Source of the DNA: a virus
Strand: one strand, 5' to 3'
Virus record (IMG/VR): IMGVR_UViG_3300025313_001364
Span: 1 to 32,789 of that record
DNA: 32,789 nucleotides
The position numbers were made by a program, and so were the translations under genes. Of the stretch, positions 23,717-31,815 are shown in pieces (positions within the stretch are counted from its first letter, which is position 1; each line of letters starts with the position of its first letter). Under the pieces are notes generated by a model, which was not told the origin of the DNA, searched no databases, and saw nothing but the letters and a program-made list of their open reading frames with translations.

Positions 23717-25689
23717 ACGTGCTCCGCCTCGTCGAGTGCTGCCGCGATCTCCGCTGCGCTCCAGTTCCCGGCCAGTGGTCGATCGCTCCGGAGCTCGAAC
23801 CGCTCAGCGGGATGGAGCGCCTTCACCGTCGGCGCCAAAACCGTCCAGAACGGCCCCTCCTTCAGGGCCCGCTTAGCCTCACTCGAGGTCAGCAGGGTCT
23901 CGTGGGCTTTCTCACCGGCACGGTCCCCAACCTGGACGTACTGCATGTCGCCCACGGCACCGTGCACGGCCGTGAGAAGCGACGACGCGCGCGCGGAGTA
24001 CACCGTCACCGTCCCGCTCGGTGCATCCGCCGCGGCCAGGATGGTGTCTATCGCCTCGCCGCTTGTCATCCAGAACCGCGTCATGTCCGGGTTCGTGACC
24101 GTCACCTGCTCGCCTGCCCGCACCTGCTGGCGCATGCGAGGGAGCGCGGAGCCCGTCGACCCGATGACGTTGCCGTAGCGAGCGACAACGAAGCGCGAAG
24201 CAGCGTTCCAGCGCGCCGCCTCCTGCCAGAGCCGCTCCATGAGCAGTTTCGTTGCGCCGTACGTGTTGACCGGCATGCAGTTGTGGACGATGACCCCCCC
24301 TGCAACAAAGTTGTGAGTACCCTCCACATCGAGACAGTAGACATTACGCCGAGGCCGATCCCCCTTCGTGACCTTTACCGGAGCAATGTACGGGAGGGAC
24401 GGGCCGAACCTCCAGTGACGTTCTTCATAAGGCGGAGCCCAATCCGGCAGCTTGCGACGCATGTGCCCCATCACATATGGACCGATCGCAGCAAAAAAGC
24501 GAGCGCTTGCGTCGGCCGTGAGTCGCGTCTCTGGATAAGGGCCCCACTTGCCCACGCGGACCATGAGGACGTGCGCCGGGAATCCATGTAAGGTCAGTTG
24601 GTCCGCCAACCATTGCACATCCTCAACTGAGAATCCGTGGGTTGCCAAGCGCGCGTGATAGGTACGGCCCCCATTCGTGCGACTTACACAACCGTCATCC
24701 ATGTACCACGCGGCCAACATTTGGGCTGACCAAGCATCGAGAACGTCTCGGCGGCAGACAATCTTCTTGCCGCTTGGATACCAATGCTCCCTCATCTGAC
24801 CAAGGGCCGCTCCTGCGGAATGGGGAAGCCGGGCGACGATATCTTGCCACTCCTGGTCTCGATTGCCGTGGCTCGTTTGTAGCCGAGCACGGCCTGACCC
24901 ATTGCGTGTCAAGAAAGCATCACCCAACAGGCACCCCACGGTCGTGGCGAATTGCCGTGCATTCGGTGCTTCTTCGCCGGTGACGATATGATCCCCGGTC
25001 CTGAGTGCAGCTGCTGGTATCCATCCATCAGGAGTCAGGACGAGATGATCCTCCGTCAGCCATACTCGCTGCGATTGCCCGCGATGCTGGTGCGCATGTT
25101 CGTAGCTGAGACCGAGCATTGTTCGGCCCGCCCTCTGATTCTTATGCCATCCCGTGATTCGGGCGGTCCGAAGCCCGTCGTTGGCGAGTGTGACGACCTC
25201 CCCGTCACACTGATCGTGCACCAGCTTGGCGATGCGGACCGTGCGGCCGTTTGCCAGACGAACGGGCGCAAAGTAATCCAAACAGGCCTTGTCTGTTGAG
25301 ATGGCGATGGCGAGCGGCGTCTGGGCGCGAGCACAGGCGAGTGCCACGCTGGCACTCCCCAGCACATTGACCCGGTAGGTGTCCCAGGCATTGCTCTCTG
25401 AGAGGTCGACATATTTTGATGCCGCAGCATGGATGACGGCATCGGGCTGCACTTCGGCCATGGCGAGATCGAACGGCGTCAGGCCATCACCGCTGTAGCG
25501 GAAGCAGACGTCCCCCCGGATCGCTTTCGTGACGTTGGGGAAGCGCTCGAGGACCGGACGGTGTTTGCCGTCGTCGCGACTGTAGATGACGAACTGGGCC
25601 GGCCAGTGTTCGTTGAGTGCTCGCTGGTAGAGAGCCCGCGCGATGAATCCCGCGCCTCCCGTGACCAGCACCGTGCCGCGAAGCTGCAC
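23713..25689 (-). CDS. Nucleotide-sugar 4,6-dehydratase (FlaA1/PseB-like) interrupted by an intein
   Basis: The precursor is 658 residues from GTG 25689, with GGGGGG about four bases upstream. A longer frame to 25785 would start inside an inverted repeat. The enzyme starts with VLVTGGAGFIARALYQ (NAD loop) and has GDVCF, VIHAAASKYVDLSE, AISTDKA and, after the intein, CMPVNTYGATKLLMERL with the catalytic Tyr-x3-Lys. Then come RYGNVIGSTGSALP and DMTRFWMT. The 335-residue intein occupies residues 136-470 and separates the STDKA motif from YGATK, so the enzyme is inactive until spliced. The spliced enzyme would be 323 residues, usual for FlaA1 or PseB-type UDP-GlcNAc 4,6-dehydratases, which feed deoxy-amino-sugar pathways. 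Confidence 0.9.
   Translation of the reverse strand: MQLRGTVLVTGGAGFIARALYQRALNEHWPAQFVIYSRDDGKHRPVLERFPNVTKAIRGDVCFRYSGDGLTPFDLAMAEVQPDAVIHAAASKYVDLSESNAWDTYRVNVLGSASVALACARAQTPLAIAISTDKACLDYFAPVRLANGRTVRIAKLVHDQCDGEVVTLANDGLRTARITGWHKNQRAGRTMLGLSYEHAHQHRGQSQRVWLTEDHLVLTPDGWIPAAALRTGDHIVTGEEAPNARQFATTVGCLLGDAFLTRNGSGRARLQTSHGNRDQEWQDIVARLPHSAGAALGQMREHWYPSGKKIVCRRDVLDAWSAQMLAAWYMDDGCVSRTNGGRTYHARLATHGFSVEDVQWLADQLTLHGFPAHVLMVRVGKWGPYPETRLTADASARFFAAIGPYVMGHMRRKLPDWAPPYEERHWRFGPSLPYIAPVKVTKGDRPRRNVYCLDVEGTHNFVAGGVIVHNCMPVNTYGATKLLMERLWQEAARWNAASRFVVARYGNVIGSTGSALPRMRQQVRAGEQVTVTNPDMTRFWMTSGEAIDTILAAADAPSGTVTVYSARASSLLTAVHGAVGDMQYVQVGDRAGEKAHETLLTSSEAKRALKEGPFWTVLAPTVKALHPAERFELRSDRPLAGNWSAAEIAAALDEAEHV
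24280..25284 (-). mobile_element. Intein with LAGLIDADG homing endonuclease, in a sugar dehydratase
   Basis: The 335-residue intein begins with Cys (CLDYFAPVRLANGRTVRI) and ends VYCLDVEGTHNFVAGGVIV then HN, followed by Cys as the first residue of the C-extein. Block B is LTEDHLVLTPDG, with the usual Thr-x2-His. The endonuclease motifs are VGCLLGDAFL and LAAWYMDDGCV, each with the acidic residue, so the nuclease may be active. The terminal His-Asn and Cys+1 are intact, so splicing should work. Removal leaves STDKA joined to CMPVNTYGATK, which reads as an uninterrupted dehydratase motif. Confidence 0.95.
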
Positions 25690-25709
25690 GTGTCCCCCCG
25701 TGTAAGCGC

Positions 25710-25764
25710 CGAGCAGCGCCGCTGTCCTCTGGGCGGCGATAGATCGTTTTGTCAGCGCTGCTCG
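25710..25764 (-). repeat. Inverted repeat in leader of glycan island
   Basis: A perfect ten-base inverted repeat, CGAGCAGCGC at 25710-25719 and GCGCTGCTCG at 25755-25764, is separated by 35 bases. It lies upstream of the dehydratase start at 25689. In RNA it would form a stable stem in the 5' leader of the island and could be an operator, attenuator or stabiliser. No promoter with convincing -35 and -10 boxes is seen nearby. Confidence 0.5.
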
Positions 25765-25801
25765 ACGTCGCGCGCACCCTATCACAACCCAGGGGACATA
25801 G

Positions 25802-25840
25802 GGAAGGCCCCCCGGCGAGGTAGTAACCGGAAGGCCTTCC
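25802..25840 (-). terminator. Candidate hairpin terminator or attenuator after the capsid gene
   Basis: Downstream of the capsid stop (25869) an eight-base stem, GGAAGGCC with GGCCTTCC, encloses a second four-base stem (CCGG with CCGG) and an 11-base loop. No T run follows, so this is not a standard intrinsic terminator. It could lower read-through from the highly expressed capsid gene into the glycan island, or protect capsid mRNA ends. Confidence 0.45.
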
Positions 25841-25868
25841 GAGGCAGCTCCGGGCCGATTGGCTCAGT

Positions 25869-27338
25869 TTACCATGGATAGTAGGGGCTTGGGCCGGGCC
25901 GCGAGGTCTCACCACCCGCACGGTAGTACGGGTCAGACGGGAACGGCTGGTCCGGGTTCTGAAGCGGGCAGTAGCTCACGTTCTTGAGCCGGCCTGCCAG
26001 CTGCGGCGTGCGCATGATCAGCCGAGGCTCGATCTTGGCCTGCCAGATCACGCACCAGTTCGTCTGGCGGATGGTCTCCATGAATGCGCCGTTGCCCTGG
26101 ATGGTGAACAGCCCCAGCGGCGTGCCGGCCAGGGAGCGAATGTCCGGATTGTTGTAGTCGAAGTGCTCGAGGTAGGTCACGGCCAGGCCGCCGGCCACCG
26201 AGAACGGAATCAGGTAGATGTCGGAGCAGAAGCAGCCGGACGAAACGGTCTCGCCTGACGGCGGCTCGCCGTTGTTATGCTCGGTGATGGCGTCGTCCAG
26301 GATGACGTCGATCCGTTCGCCGTCGACCAGCAGGTAGCGTCCCACACGCATCTCGTCGCGCAAGCGCGCTTGCGCGGCCAGCTCGACGTTGTAGGTGTAG
26401 TTCGAGTTCGTGGACTGGCAGACGTACGTGATGTACGAACACGGCCAGACGTTCGTGATCTCGTAGAAGGCTGAGGGGCGCATGACGAAGGCCCAGCGCA
26501 CCGGCACGAGTCCCTGCCGTTCAGCCTTGTCTTTGAGGTAGCGGACCATGTAGGTGATGTAGCGCACGAGGAGCGTGCCGTTCGCCTCGCTGTCGATCCG
26601 CGCGCAATGAAAGTCCTTGATGTCGGGCGCCGTCGCTGCGCAAGCCGAGCCGGTTTCGGCGTCATCCCAGCCGTCCGTGCGGTTGAGCAGAATCTCGATG
26701 CCTGCGAACTCCCTGTAACCGGTGCCGGCGTTATTTGAGGGATTCCCGGTCCAGAGCATCAGGTTGAGTTTGCGCGCGAACGAGACGGCTCGTTCGTAGA
26801 ACAGCCGCTCAGCATCCGAGTTCAGGAAGTTCGCCGCGGGTGGGAAGTTGGCGCTCTGCCAGGGTGTCCCGAGTGTCGCTCCGCCGACGAGTCGCAGATC
26901 GATCGGCTCGGAGCGGTTGATGAGCTGGCCGAGCCTGTTGATCTCGACCTCTCGCGTCTGCCGCTCCACGCGTCCGAATGGGAAGGTGTGCTTACAGCCG
27001 CTCGTGATGCCACCCACAATGGCGGGGTCACAGGCGTCGCGGGTCTCGCTCCCAGAGTCGGCGCCGATCCCGGTGATCGTTTCGAAGACGGGATTCATAT
27101 AGCGCGACGCGCGGGTCGGCAGCTGGTTGATGAGCCCAGGGAGCGTGCCGATGATCGTCGAGATGACGGTGGGGTCGACACCGGGATAGGTGAGCAATCC
27201 CCCCGGCCCATGGTAGAAGCCTGAAGTGGAGCCGACCCCCGTGGCGTCGTGCTTGAGGGCGTAGCCGCCCTGCTTCAGCGCGATGGCCAGTTGCAGCAGC
27301 TCATCGATAGAGAGATCTCCCAGATCGCGCGGCGGCAT
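25869..27338 (-). CDS. Major capsid protein (HK97 fold, probable)
   Basis: The 489-residue product starts at ATG 27338 with GGAGGG five bases upstream, the clearest ribosome site in the head module, as expected for an abundant protein. Its place directly after the protease-scaffold gene is the classical capsid position. The sequence has an N-terminal helix (LSIDELLQLAIALKQGG), a long region with FPFGRVERQTREVEINRLGQ and YERAVSFARKLNLMLWTGNP, and a later domain with DGERIDVILDDAITE. Ten Cys residues are spread through the protein, more than usual. The C-terminal tail is Pro- and Tyr-rich (PGPSPYYPW). HK97 folds cannot be proven by motif, so the call rests mainly on position and size. Confidence 0.9.
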   Translation of the reverse strand: MPPRDLGDLSIDELLQLAIALKQGGYALKHDATGVGSTSGFYHGPGGLLTYPGVDPTVISTIIGTLPGLINQLPTRASRYMNPVFETITGIGADSGSETRDACDPAIVGGITSGCKHTFPFGRVERQTREVEINRLGQLINRSEPIDLRLVGGATLGTPWQSANFPPAANFLNSDAERLFYERAVSFARKLNLMLWTGNPSNNAGTGYREFAGIEILLNRTDGWDDAETGSACAATAPDIKDFHCARIDSEANGTLLVRYITYMVRYLKDKAERQGLVPVRWAFVMRPSAFYEITNVWPCSYITYVCQSTNSNYTYNVELAAQARLRDEMRVGRYLLVDGERIDVILDDAITEHNNGEPPSGETVSSGCFCSDIYLIPFSVAGGLAVTYLEHFDYNNPDIRSLAGTPLGLFTIQGNGAFMETIRQTNWCVIWQAKIEPRLIMRTPQLAGRLKNVSYCPLQNPDQPFPSDPYYRAGGETSRPGPSPYYPW

Positions 27339-27350
27339 GGTGCCCTCCTG

Positions 27351-28970
27351 TTAGGTGTTCTGTGCGGGAGCGCCCAGACTGATCGCCCCCTGCCCATTGA
27401 AAAGTCGCGAGAGCATCGCGAACTGCTCTTTCGCAGCCTCCGGGACGCCCTCGATCGCTGGAGCCGACGCGCCCTGGCCCACGCCAGCGTCCTTCGCCGC
27501 CTTCACATCCTGGCCGCGGCCGTCAGCCACGGTGGAGTCGGCCTTCGAAGCGATGAACTGCCCGTTCCGCGGCGTCATCAGGTCGGCAATGGTCTGCCTC
27601 GCAGCCGCGAGGTCCGCCACGGCCTTGTCTGTGGCATCGAGCCGCGTCACGAGTGAGTCGAGCTTCGCCGAGAGAGGAGCCATTGCCTGGGTCAAGGCCG
27701 CTGCCACGTCCATTGCGGGGGAAGGAGGAGGAGGATCGGGAGCAGGTTCAAGGGCGGCGAGCACGTCCTTGAAGGCGATGCCCTGCTCCGTCGCTTTGGC
27801 CCGGGCAGCGGCCAATTGACCCTCGAGGAGGCCCACGGCGTCCGCGCCAAGAACGCGGCTCAGAAATTCTTTCTTTTCCGGCGAGAACATGGATGCTGCC
27901 TCCTGGCTTAGGAATGTGGTCCATTGATTGGCTGCTGCCTCCATGGGCAGCGGCGAGATCTCGTTGGTGCGAATGCCTCGATAGACGCCGTCGTAAAGGT
28001 CCTCGTAGGAGAACCCGTGGCTGACACCGAGGTCGGCGATGGCGGCGAGGGCCTTCGCTGCGGACTGCTTGTCCGCATCGAAGGTGCCCGAGGCGACGGC
28101 AAAGCCCTCCGAGGTGACGTCGAGAAGGTCCGCCTGGCCGACACGCGTTCCGGGCGTGTGCCAGAGCCAGAGCTCGGGATAGCCCCTGGTGGCGTCGGCC
28201 CAGGCCACGTACTCCTTGTGCTCCTCGAGGGGAATCACCTCGCCTTCGCGGTCGTACAGGTTGTTCGAGTAGACCGCGAGCCAGCGCCACGCGCCGGAGG
28301 CGTCCTTGAAGACCCGGAAGGCGCCCTCTTTGCGGTCGCCCATGCCCTCGGCCGAGGCGTGACGCTTGAGATGGGCCGCAGCACGGCCGCGCATTTCCGC
28401 CGGCATCGTCTGGTTCATGCGCGCCATAGCATTCCGCAGGTGCGGCATGTCGATGGCACCGTCGGCGTCGTGATGCGGCAGGTGCCGAAGCGAACGAGGG
28501 GTGGTCCTCCCCTCGCCATCCTTTTTGCCGCCAGGCTCGATGACTGCGAACGCTGAGTCCGGGAGGGAATTGATGTAGGCCGTGGTCCATTCGGCCTTGT
28601 CCCCGCGACTGAAGAGCCGCGAGAACAGCCCCTCTTTCTTGGCGGGCTTCATCATCTCGTCCATGCGCCGGCGCATGTCGGCTGCGGCCTTCTCGACGGC
28701 GGCAGCCTTGGCAGCCGGCTCCATCTCGTCATCCGACATGATGTTTTGCATCAAGGCCGAGAACTGTGCCCCGCTCTCACGCAACGCCTGTTCGGCGTGC
28801 ATGGCGTCCATGTAGGCATCTAGTTCGGCGTATGAGGTGGCTCCACCGAAGGGGCGATACATGCCCATCTCGATGCCACACTTCGTGGCATCGCCAGCGG
28901 GAGCGCCTGGGGACGGGGGAGCCGCGGGATCGGACACGCGCAGGGCGCTCCTGCTCTCCCCCCGGTTCAA
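27351..28970 (-). CDS. Prohead protease fused to scaffold
   Basis: The 539-residue frame starts at TTG 28970, but the better supported start may be ATG 28868 (residue 35, MGMYRPFGGATSYAEL). The ribosome sites are weak in both cases. Residues 137-210 (LPDSAFAVIEPGG, then LRHLPHHDADGAIDMPHLRN) look like a DUF6582-type domain. Residues 215-355 match the S78 prohead protease fold: WLAVYSNNLYDREGEVIP, WLWHTPGTRVGQ with the catalytic His271, LGVSHGFSYED with Ser317, and EISPLPMEAAAN. Residues 380-539 are helical and Pro-rich, with LSAKLDSLVTRLDATDKAVA, like a scaffold domain that the protease removes. Such fusions occur where no separate scaffold gene exists, and none is present here. Confidence 0.85.
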   Translation of the reverse strand: MNRGESRSALRVSDPAAPPSPGAPAGDATKCGIEMGMYRPFGGATSYAELDAYMDAMHAEQALRESGAQFSALMQNIMSDDEMEPAAKAAAVEKAAADMRRRMDEMMKPAKKEGLFSRLFSRGDKAEWTTAYINSLPDSAFAVIEPGGKKDGEGRTTPRSLRHLPHHDADGAIDMPHLRNAMARMNQTMPAEMRGRAAAHLKRHASAEGMGDRKEGAFRVFKDASGAWRWLAVYSNNLYDREGEVIPLEEHKEYVAWADATRGYPELWLWHTPGTRVGQADLLDVTSEGFAVASGTFDADKQSAAKALAAIADLGVSHGFSYEDLYDGVYRGIRTNEISPLPMEAAANQWTTFLSQEAASMFSPEKKEFLSRVLGADAVGLLEGQLAAARAKATEQGIAFKDVLAALEPAPDPPPPSPAMDVAAALTQAMAPLSAKLDSLVTRLDATDKAVADLAAARQTIADLMTPRNGQFIASKADSTVADGRGQDVKAAKDAGVGQGASAPAIEGVPEAAKEQFAMLSRLFNGQGAISLGAPAQNT

Positions 28971-29001
28971 GCCGTAGTGTCGACGCGACCTCAGCGAACT
29001 G

Positions 29002-29715
29002 TCAAGGCACGGCGAGGAGGATGGGCTCTCCGCTGGGTACGTTCCAACAGCGGCAATTTACGTGGGCTGCCTCAAACGAGGTAGCCATCACGAACTTTTG
29101 GCCGTCAAGCGCGGCGCAGATCGGGCAGACACGCTGATCCATCGCCGTCCGCCATTCCCAGTAGCGGTAGCCCATGGCCTGAAACGCTACCTGCGCACCA
29201 TGGCCGAGGAGGTTCGTCATCTCGGTGACAGCGATCATTCGCGCTCGCTGTGGGCCGAACAGCTCCTCTATCTGCTCAGCTACCCAGCGGGAGCCTCGCC
29301 CTTCGGCGCGTGCCTGCAGGATGGCCGCGCGAAGGGCATCCCGCCGAGTCGACGTCAGTTGTTGCCACCAGCGATTCGTGTAGGAGCGCGCTGCCCCGAC
29401 GAAAGCCTCCTCAGGATTCACGCCGAACAGTTCCTCCATCGGCGGCAGCACGTAACCTTCATCCCCGAGCGCCTTCATGGCGTCGCTGTCGTTCTGGGCC
29501 AGCCAGGCGCCGAGGAGGATGATGCTCAGGGCCGCCTGAAAGAGCTCCTGCTCGACCTCCATCCGCATATCATCCCAGAGACGATCGTCGTGAACGACAT
29601 CCTCAAGCGCCTTCACCGTGCCGTTCGCGATCCGGAAGGCCCGCCCCTCATCGTGGGTGTCTGCGTAGACCGAATTCCAGATGGCCACCCAGCGCCGGCG
29701 CTTGGGAACCGGCAT
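29002..29715 (-). CDS. Minor head protein (Mu F / SPP1 gp7-like)
   Basis: The 237-residue product starts at ATG 29715. The longer frame to 30006 lies inside the portal gene and is low in protein-like character, so it is not used. The N-terminus (WVAIWNSVYADTHDEGRAFR) resembles a ChaB-like helix pair found at the start of some phage head proteins. The middle is helical. The C-terminus carries the Mu F-type signature: ARMIAVTEMTNLLGHGAQ, WRTAMDQRVCPICAALDGQ and AHVNCRCW, whose Cys and His residues probably hold zinc. Proteins of this group bind the portal and are carried into the prohead, and some take part in DNA ejection. It lies 52 bases after the portal stop. Confidence 0.9.
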   Translation of the reverse strand: MPVPKRRRWVAIWNSVYADTHDEGRAFRIANGTVKALEDVVHDDRLWDDMRMEVEQELFQAALSIILLGAWLAQNDSDAMKALGDEGYVLPPMEELFGVNPEEAFVGAARSYTNRWWQQLTSTRRDALRAAILQARAEGRGSRWVAEQIEELFGPQRARMIAVTEMTNLLGHGAQVAFQAMGYRYWEWRTAMDQRVCPICAALDGQKFVMATSFEAAHVNCRCWNVPSGEPILLAVP

Positions 29716-29767
29716 CCGGCGCACGCGCTCCGGCAAACTTGGATCGGTAGGACCGCTATATGGCGTG

Positions 29768-31246
29768 TCAGTCCTCCTCGTCGAGCCGGCCGCGGAGACG
29801 ACGGAACATGCGTCCCAGCACGGAACCGTAGAACGCCGTGGCCTCGTCCTCAGCAGCGAGGCGTTCCTCAGTGGGGCCAGCCCGAGAGAGGATGCCCTTC
29901 TCGACGGCGGTCTCCTCGTTTCGCGACGGCTCCTCACCCGCTCCCTCCGGCCCGGCTCCCTGTGGTTCCTCCAGCGCTTGGGCCGCAGCCTCCGCCTCCC
30001 GGGCAATGAGCGCGTCGTAGATCTCTTGCGTCAGCCGGCCTTCGGCGAGGGCGATTTCGCGGGCCGCCTGGGCGTCAATCTCGCCTGAGTCGATGCGCAG
30101 CTTCGTTGCCTCCGCCTGGAGCTTCGACGTCTCCGCGCGCCGTTTGCTCTCGTCGATGTCCTCGGTTTCGAAGCTGAACGTGACGTTTGCGGGGAGGATT
30201 TGGTTGATCATCTGGGAGATGTTCTTGCGCCAGATGGCGGCGCCCTTGAGGCGCGCTTTTTGGTCCAGCGTCTCGCTCTGGGCACCGGAGCCCATGTCTC
30301 CCCGCGGGAGGGGCGCGAACTCCTGATACTCGCTCAGGAAGGCGAGGGAGAGCAGGGTCAGGTACTCCCGGAACTGCTGGTCGCGGTCGAAGCCGTCCGG
30401 GAGGCTCGCGAGCTCCAGCGTCGCCACATTGGCCGTGAGCTTGTCGCTTACCGTCGTCAGGATGACGGGGGGCTGATACCGCAGAAGCCCGCGCGAGTCT
30501 GCGAGGTTCTTCGCCAGCGTCACGGCCGATTCGAGCTCCGACCGGGTGACGCCGGAGAGCACGTGGATGGCTCGACCATGCCGGCCGCCCACTTTCTCGT
30601 CGGTATAGCGCTCGATGCTCTGCCAGGTTTTCGCGCCCTCGAATAGCCGGCTCATGGCCGACATCTGCAGGCCCGAGTAGATGGGATGTGAAACCGGCAT
30701 CTCGAGCAGGTGGTACACCTGAAACCATTTCAGCCGATGGTACTTCCCGCGCCGGTCGAGGAAGATCACCGGCACCTCGGCGTCTCCGGTCACGAAGCAA
30801 TTCGAGCTCGGGAGCACGCTCAGGCCCACGAGCGGAGCCTCAGGGCGGTCAGCCGTCCGGATCAGCTCGACGAAGGCGCCCACATCCTGGCTGAGATAGT
30901 TCAGACCCAGCTCCATGCAGAACGGTACCCAGCCACGACCAAACGACGCGGAGTCCAGCAACTTTCGCGAGGCCTCGCTGGCTCCCTCATCCTGGCTTTC
31001 GAGCTTCCAGGAGTAGCCCGCGTTCCGCGCGCAGATGGACGCCGCGGCTGAGCCCGCGAATGGTTCGATGGTCAGAAAGCGCTGGAGGAGCCAATCCCGC
31101 TGGTAGATCTGGGTGCCCCACTCGGGGATTTCGGTGCCATAGGTGCCCGTGAACATGAGGGCCAGAGCGGCCGGGCCCGCGGTGACGCCGAGGTCCTGGT
31201 CATTGACGCTGTAGCGCTGGGCCTGGAGGGCGATGGGGTCGGCCAT
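29768..31246 (-). CDS. Portal protein
   Basis: The 492-residue product starts at ATG 31246 with GGGAG seven bases upstream. It forms the dodecameric ring through which DNA enters the head. Recognisable stretches are IYQRDWLLQRFLTIEPFAGS, WVPFCMELGLNYLSQDVGAF, RGKYHRLKWFQVYHLLEMPV and SLAFLSEYQEFAPLPRGD, in the order seen in long-tailed phage portals. Residues 375-445 are a charged helical region (ESKRRAETSKLQAEATKLRI) fitting the crown or barrel. The C-terminal end is acidic. It follows the HNH gene and precedes the minor head protein. No enzymatic motif is expected or seen. Confidence 0.9.
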   Translation of the reverse strand: MADPIALQAQRYSVNDQDLGVTAGPAALALMFTGTYGTEIPEWGTQIYQRDWLLQRFLTIEPFAGSAAASICARNAGYSWKLESQDEGASEASRKLLDSASFGRGWVPFCMELGLNYLSQDVGAFVELIRTADRPEAPLVGLSVLPSSNCFVTGDAEVPVIFLDRRGKYHRLKWFQVYHLLEMPVSHPIYSGLQMSAMSRLFEGAKTWQSIERYTDEKVGGRHGRAIHVLSGVTRSELESAVTLAKNLADSRGLLRYQPPVILTTVSDKLTANVATLELASLPDGFDRDQQFREYLTLLSLAFLSEYQEFAPLPRGDMGSGAQSETLDQKARLKGAAIWRKNISQMINQILPANVTFSFETEDIDESKRRAETSKLQAEATKLRIDSGEIDAQAAREIALAEGRLTQEIYDALIAREAEAAAQALEEPQGAGPEGAGEEPSRNEETAVEKGILSRAGPTEERLAAEDEATAFYGSVLGRMFRRLRGRLDEED

Positions 31247-31275
31247 GCGACGGCTCCCGCTCCCCCCGGACGCCG

Positions 31276-31797
31276 TCAGTGTAACGTGGCTGGGCGTTCC
31301 TGCCGACGACGCAGATGATAGGCCCGCATGTAGTCACGTGTGGCCTGGACTTGCTCCGGAGTCCTTGAGGCCCGCGCTCTTGCATCGACAAGCCGCTTGC
31401 ACATTCGGCATTGCCGCCATCCGTTCTGGCCAATCCTGGTATTGGTGGGGCTGAACTCGTGCCCGTGATCACAATGAGTCTTACGCGCGTTGATGGCATT
31501 GGCGCTCATGCCGCGCCTCTTATTCTCCGCCAAGGTCACCGCCTCAAGATGGTCAGTCCGCACGCAACGCCGATTGCGACAGAGAGGATCCAGGGTCATG
31601 CCCTCTGCAATCGGCCCCCTGCCCAGCTCGTAGCCGAAGCGATGTGCCAGGGAAAGATTGCCCGTGCGGACACAGAACGCACCATACCCATCTGCCCTGA
31701 CCGCTCCCTGCCATTCCCAGCATTCATCGCCGGACCCATGAGCTACCTTGCGGGCGAATCGTTCGCAGGCATCCTGACGGTAGTAAACACGTGGCAT
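31276..31797 (-). CDS. HNH homing endonuclease gene, free-standing, possibly impaired
   Basis: The 173-residue product starts at ATG 31797. The frame also has GTG at 31803. It resembles HNH_3-type homing endonucleases: ECWEWQGAVRADGYGAF, LAHRFGYELGRGPIAEGMTL, then DPLCRNRRCVRTDHLEAVT and AENKRRG, followed by a second Cys/His module (KTHCDHGHEFSPTNTRIG, RQCRMCK). In most relatives the first motif reads D-H-x-C-R-N. Here the base sequence gives GAT CCT CTC TGT, so that His is Pro, which probably weakens or removes cleavage. The gene sits between TerL and portal in its own reading frame, 18 bases after the TerL stop, and is not inside an intron or intein. Confidence 0.85.
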   Translation of the reverse strand: MPRVYYRQDACERFARKVAHGSGDECWEWQGAVRADGYGAFCVRTGNLSLAHRFGYELGRGPIAEGMTLDPLCRNRRCVRTDHLEAVTLAENKRRGMSANAINARKTHCDHGHEFSPTNTRIGQNGWRQCRMCKRLVDARARASRTPEQVQATRDYMRAYHLRRRQERPATLH

Positions 31798-31815
31798 GAC
31801 CACATGTCACCACGG

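Noticed and set aside
25690-25785. Upstream extension of the dehydratase to GTG 25785
   Set aside because: The 32 extra residues are basic and unlike SDR N-termini, they cover the inverted repeat, and GTG 25689 has a better ribosome site just before the NAD-binding strand.
29716-30006. 97-residue N-terminal extension of the minor head protein
   Set aside because: It lies wholly within the portal gene in another frame, is mostly Arg/Pro/Ser, and the recognised domain starts after ATG 29715.
31276-31803. HNH gene as part of a group I intron in terL
   Set aside because: The TerL frame ends with its full nuclease domain and a stop before the HNH gene, and the portal starts cleanly after it, so no gene is interrupted.
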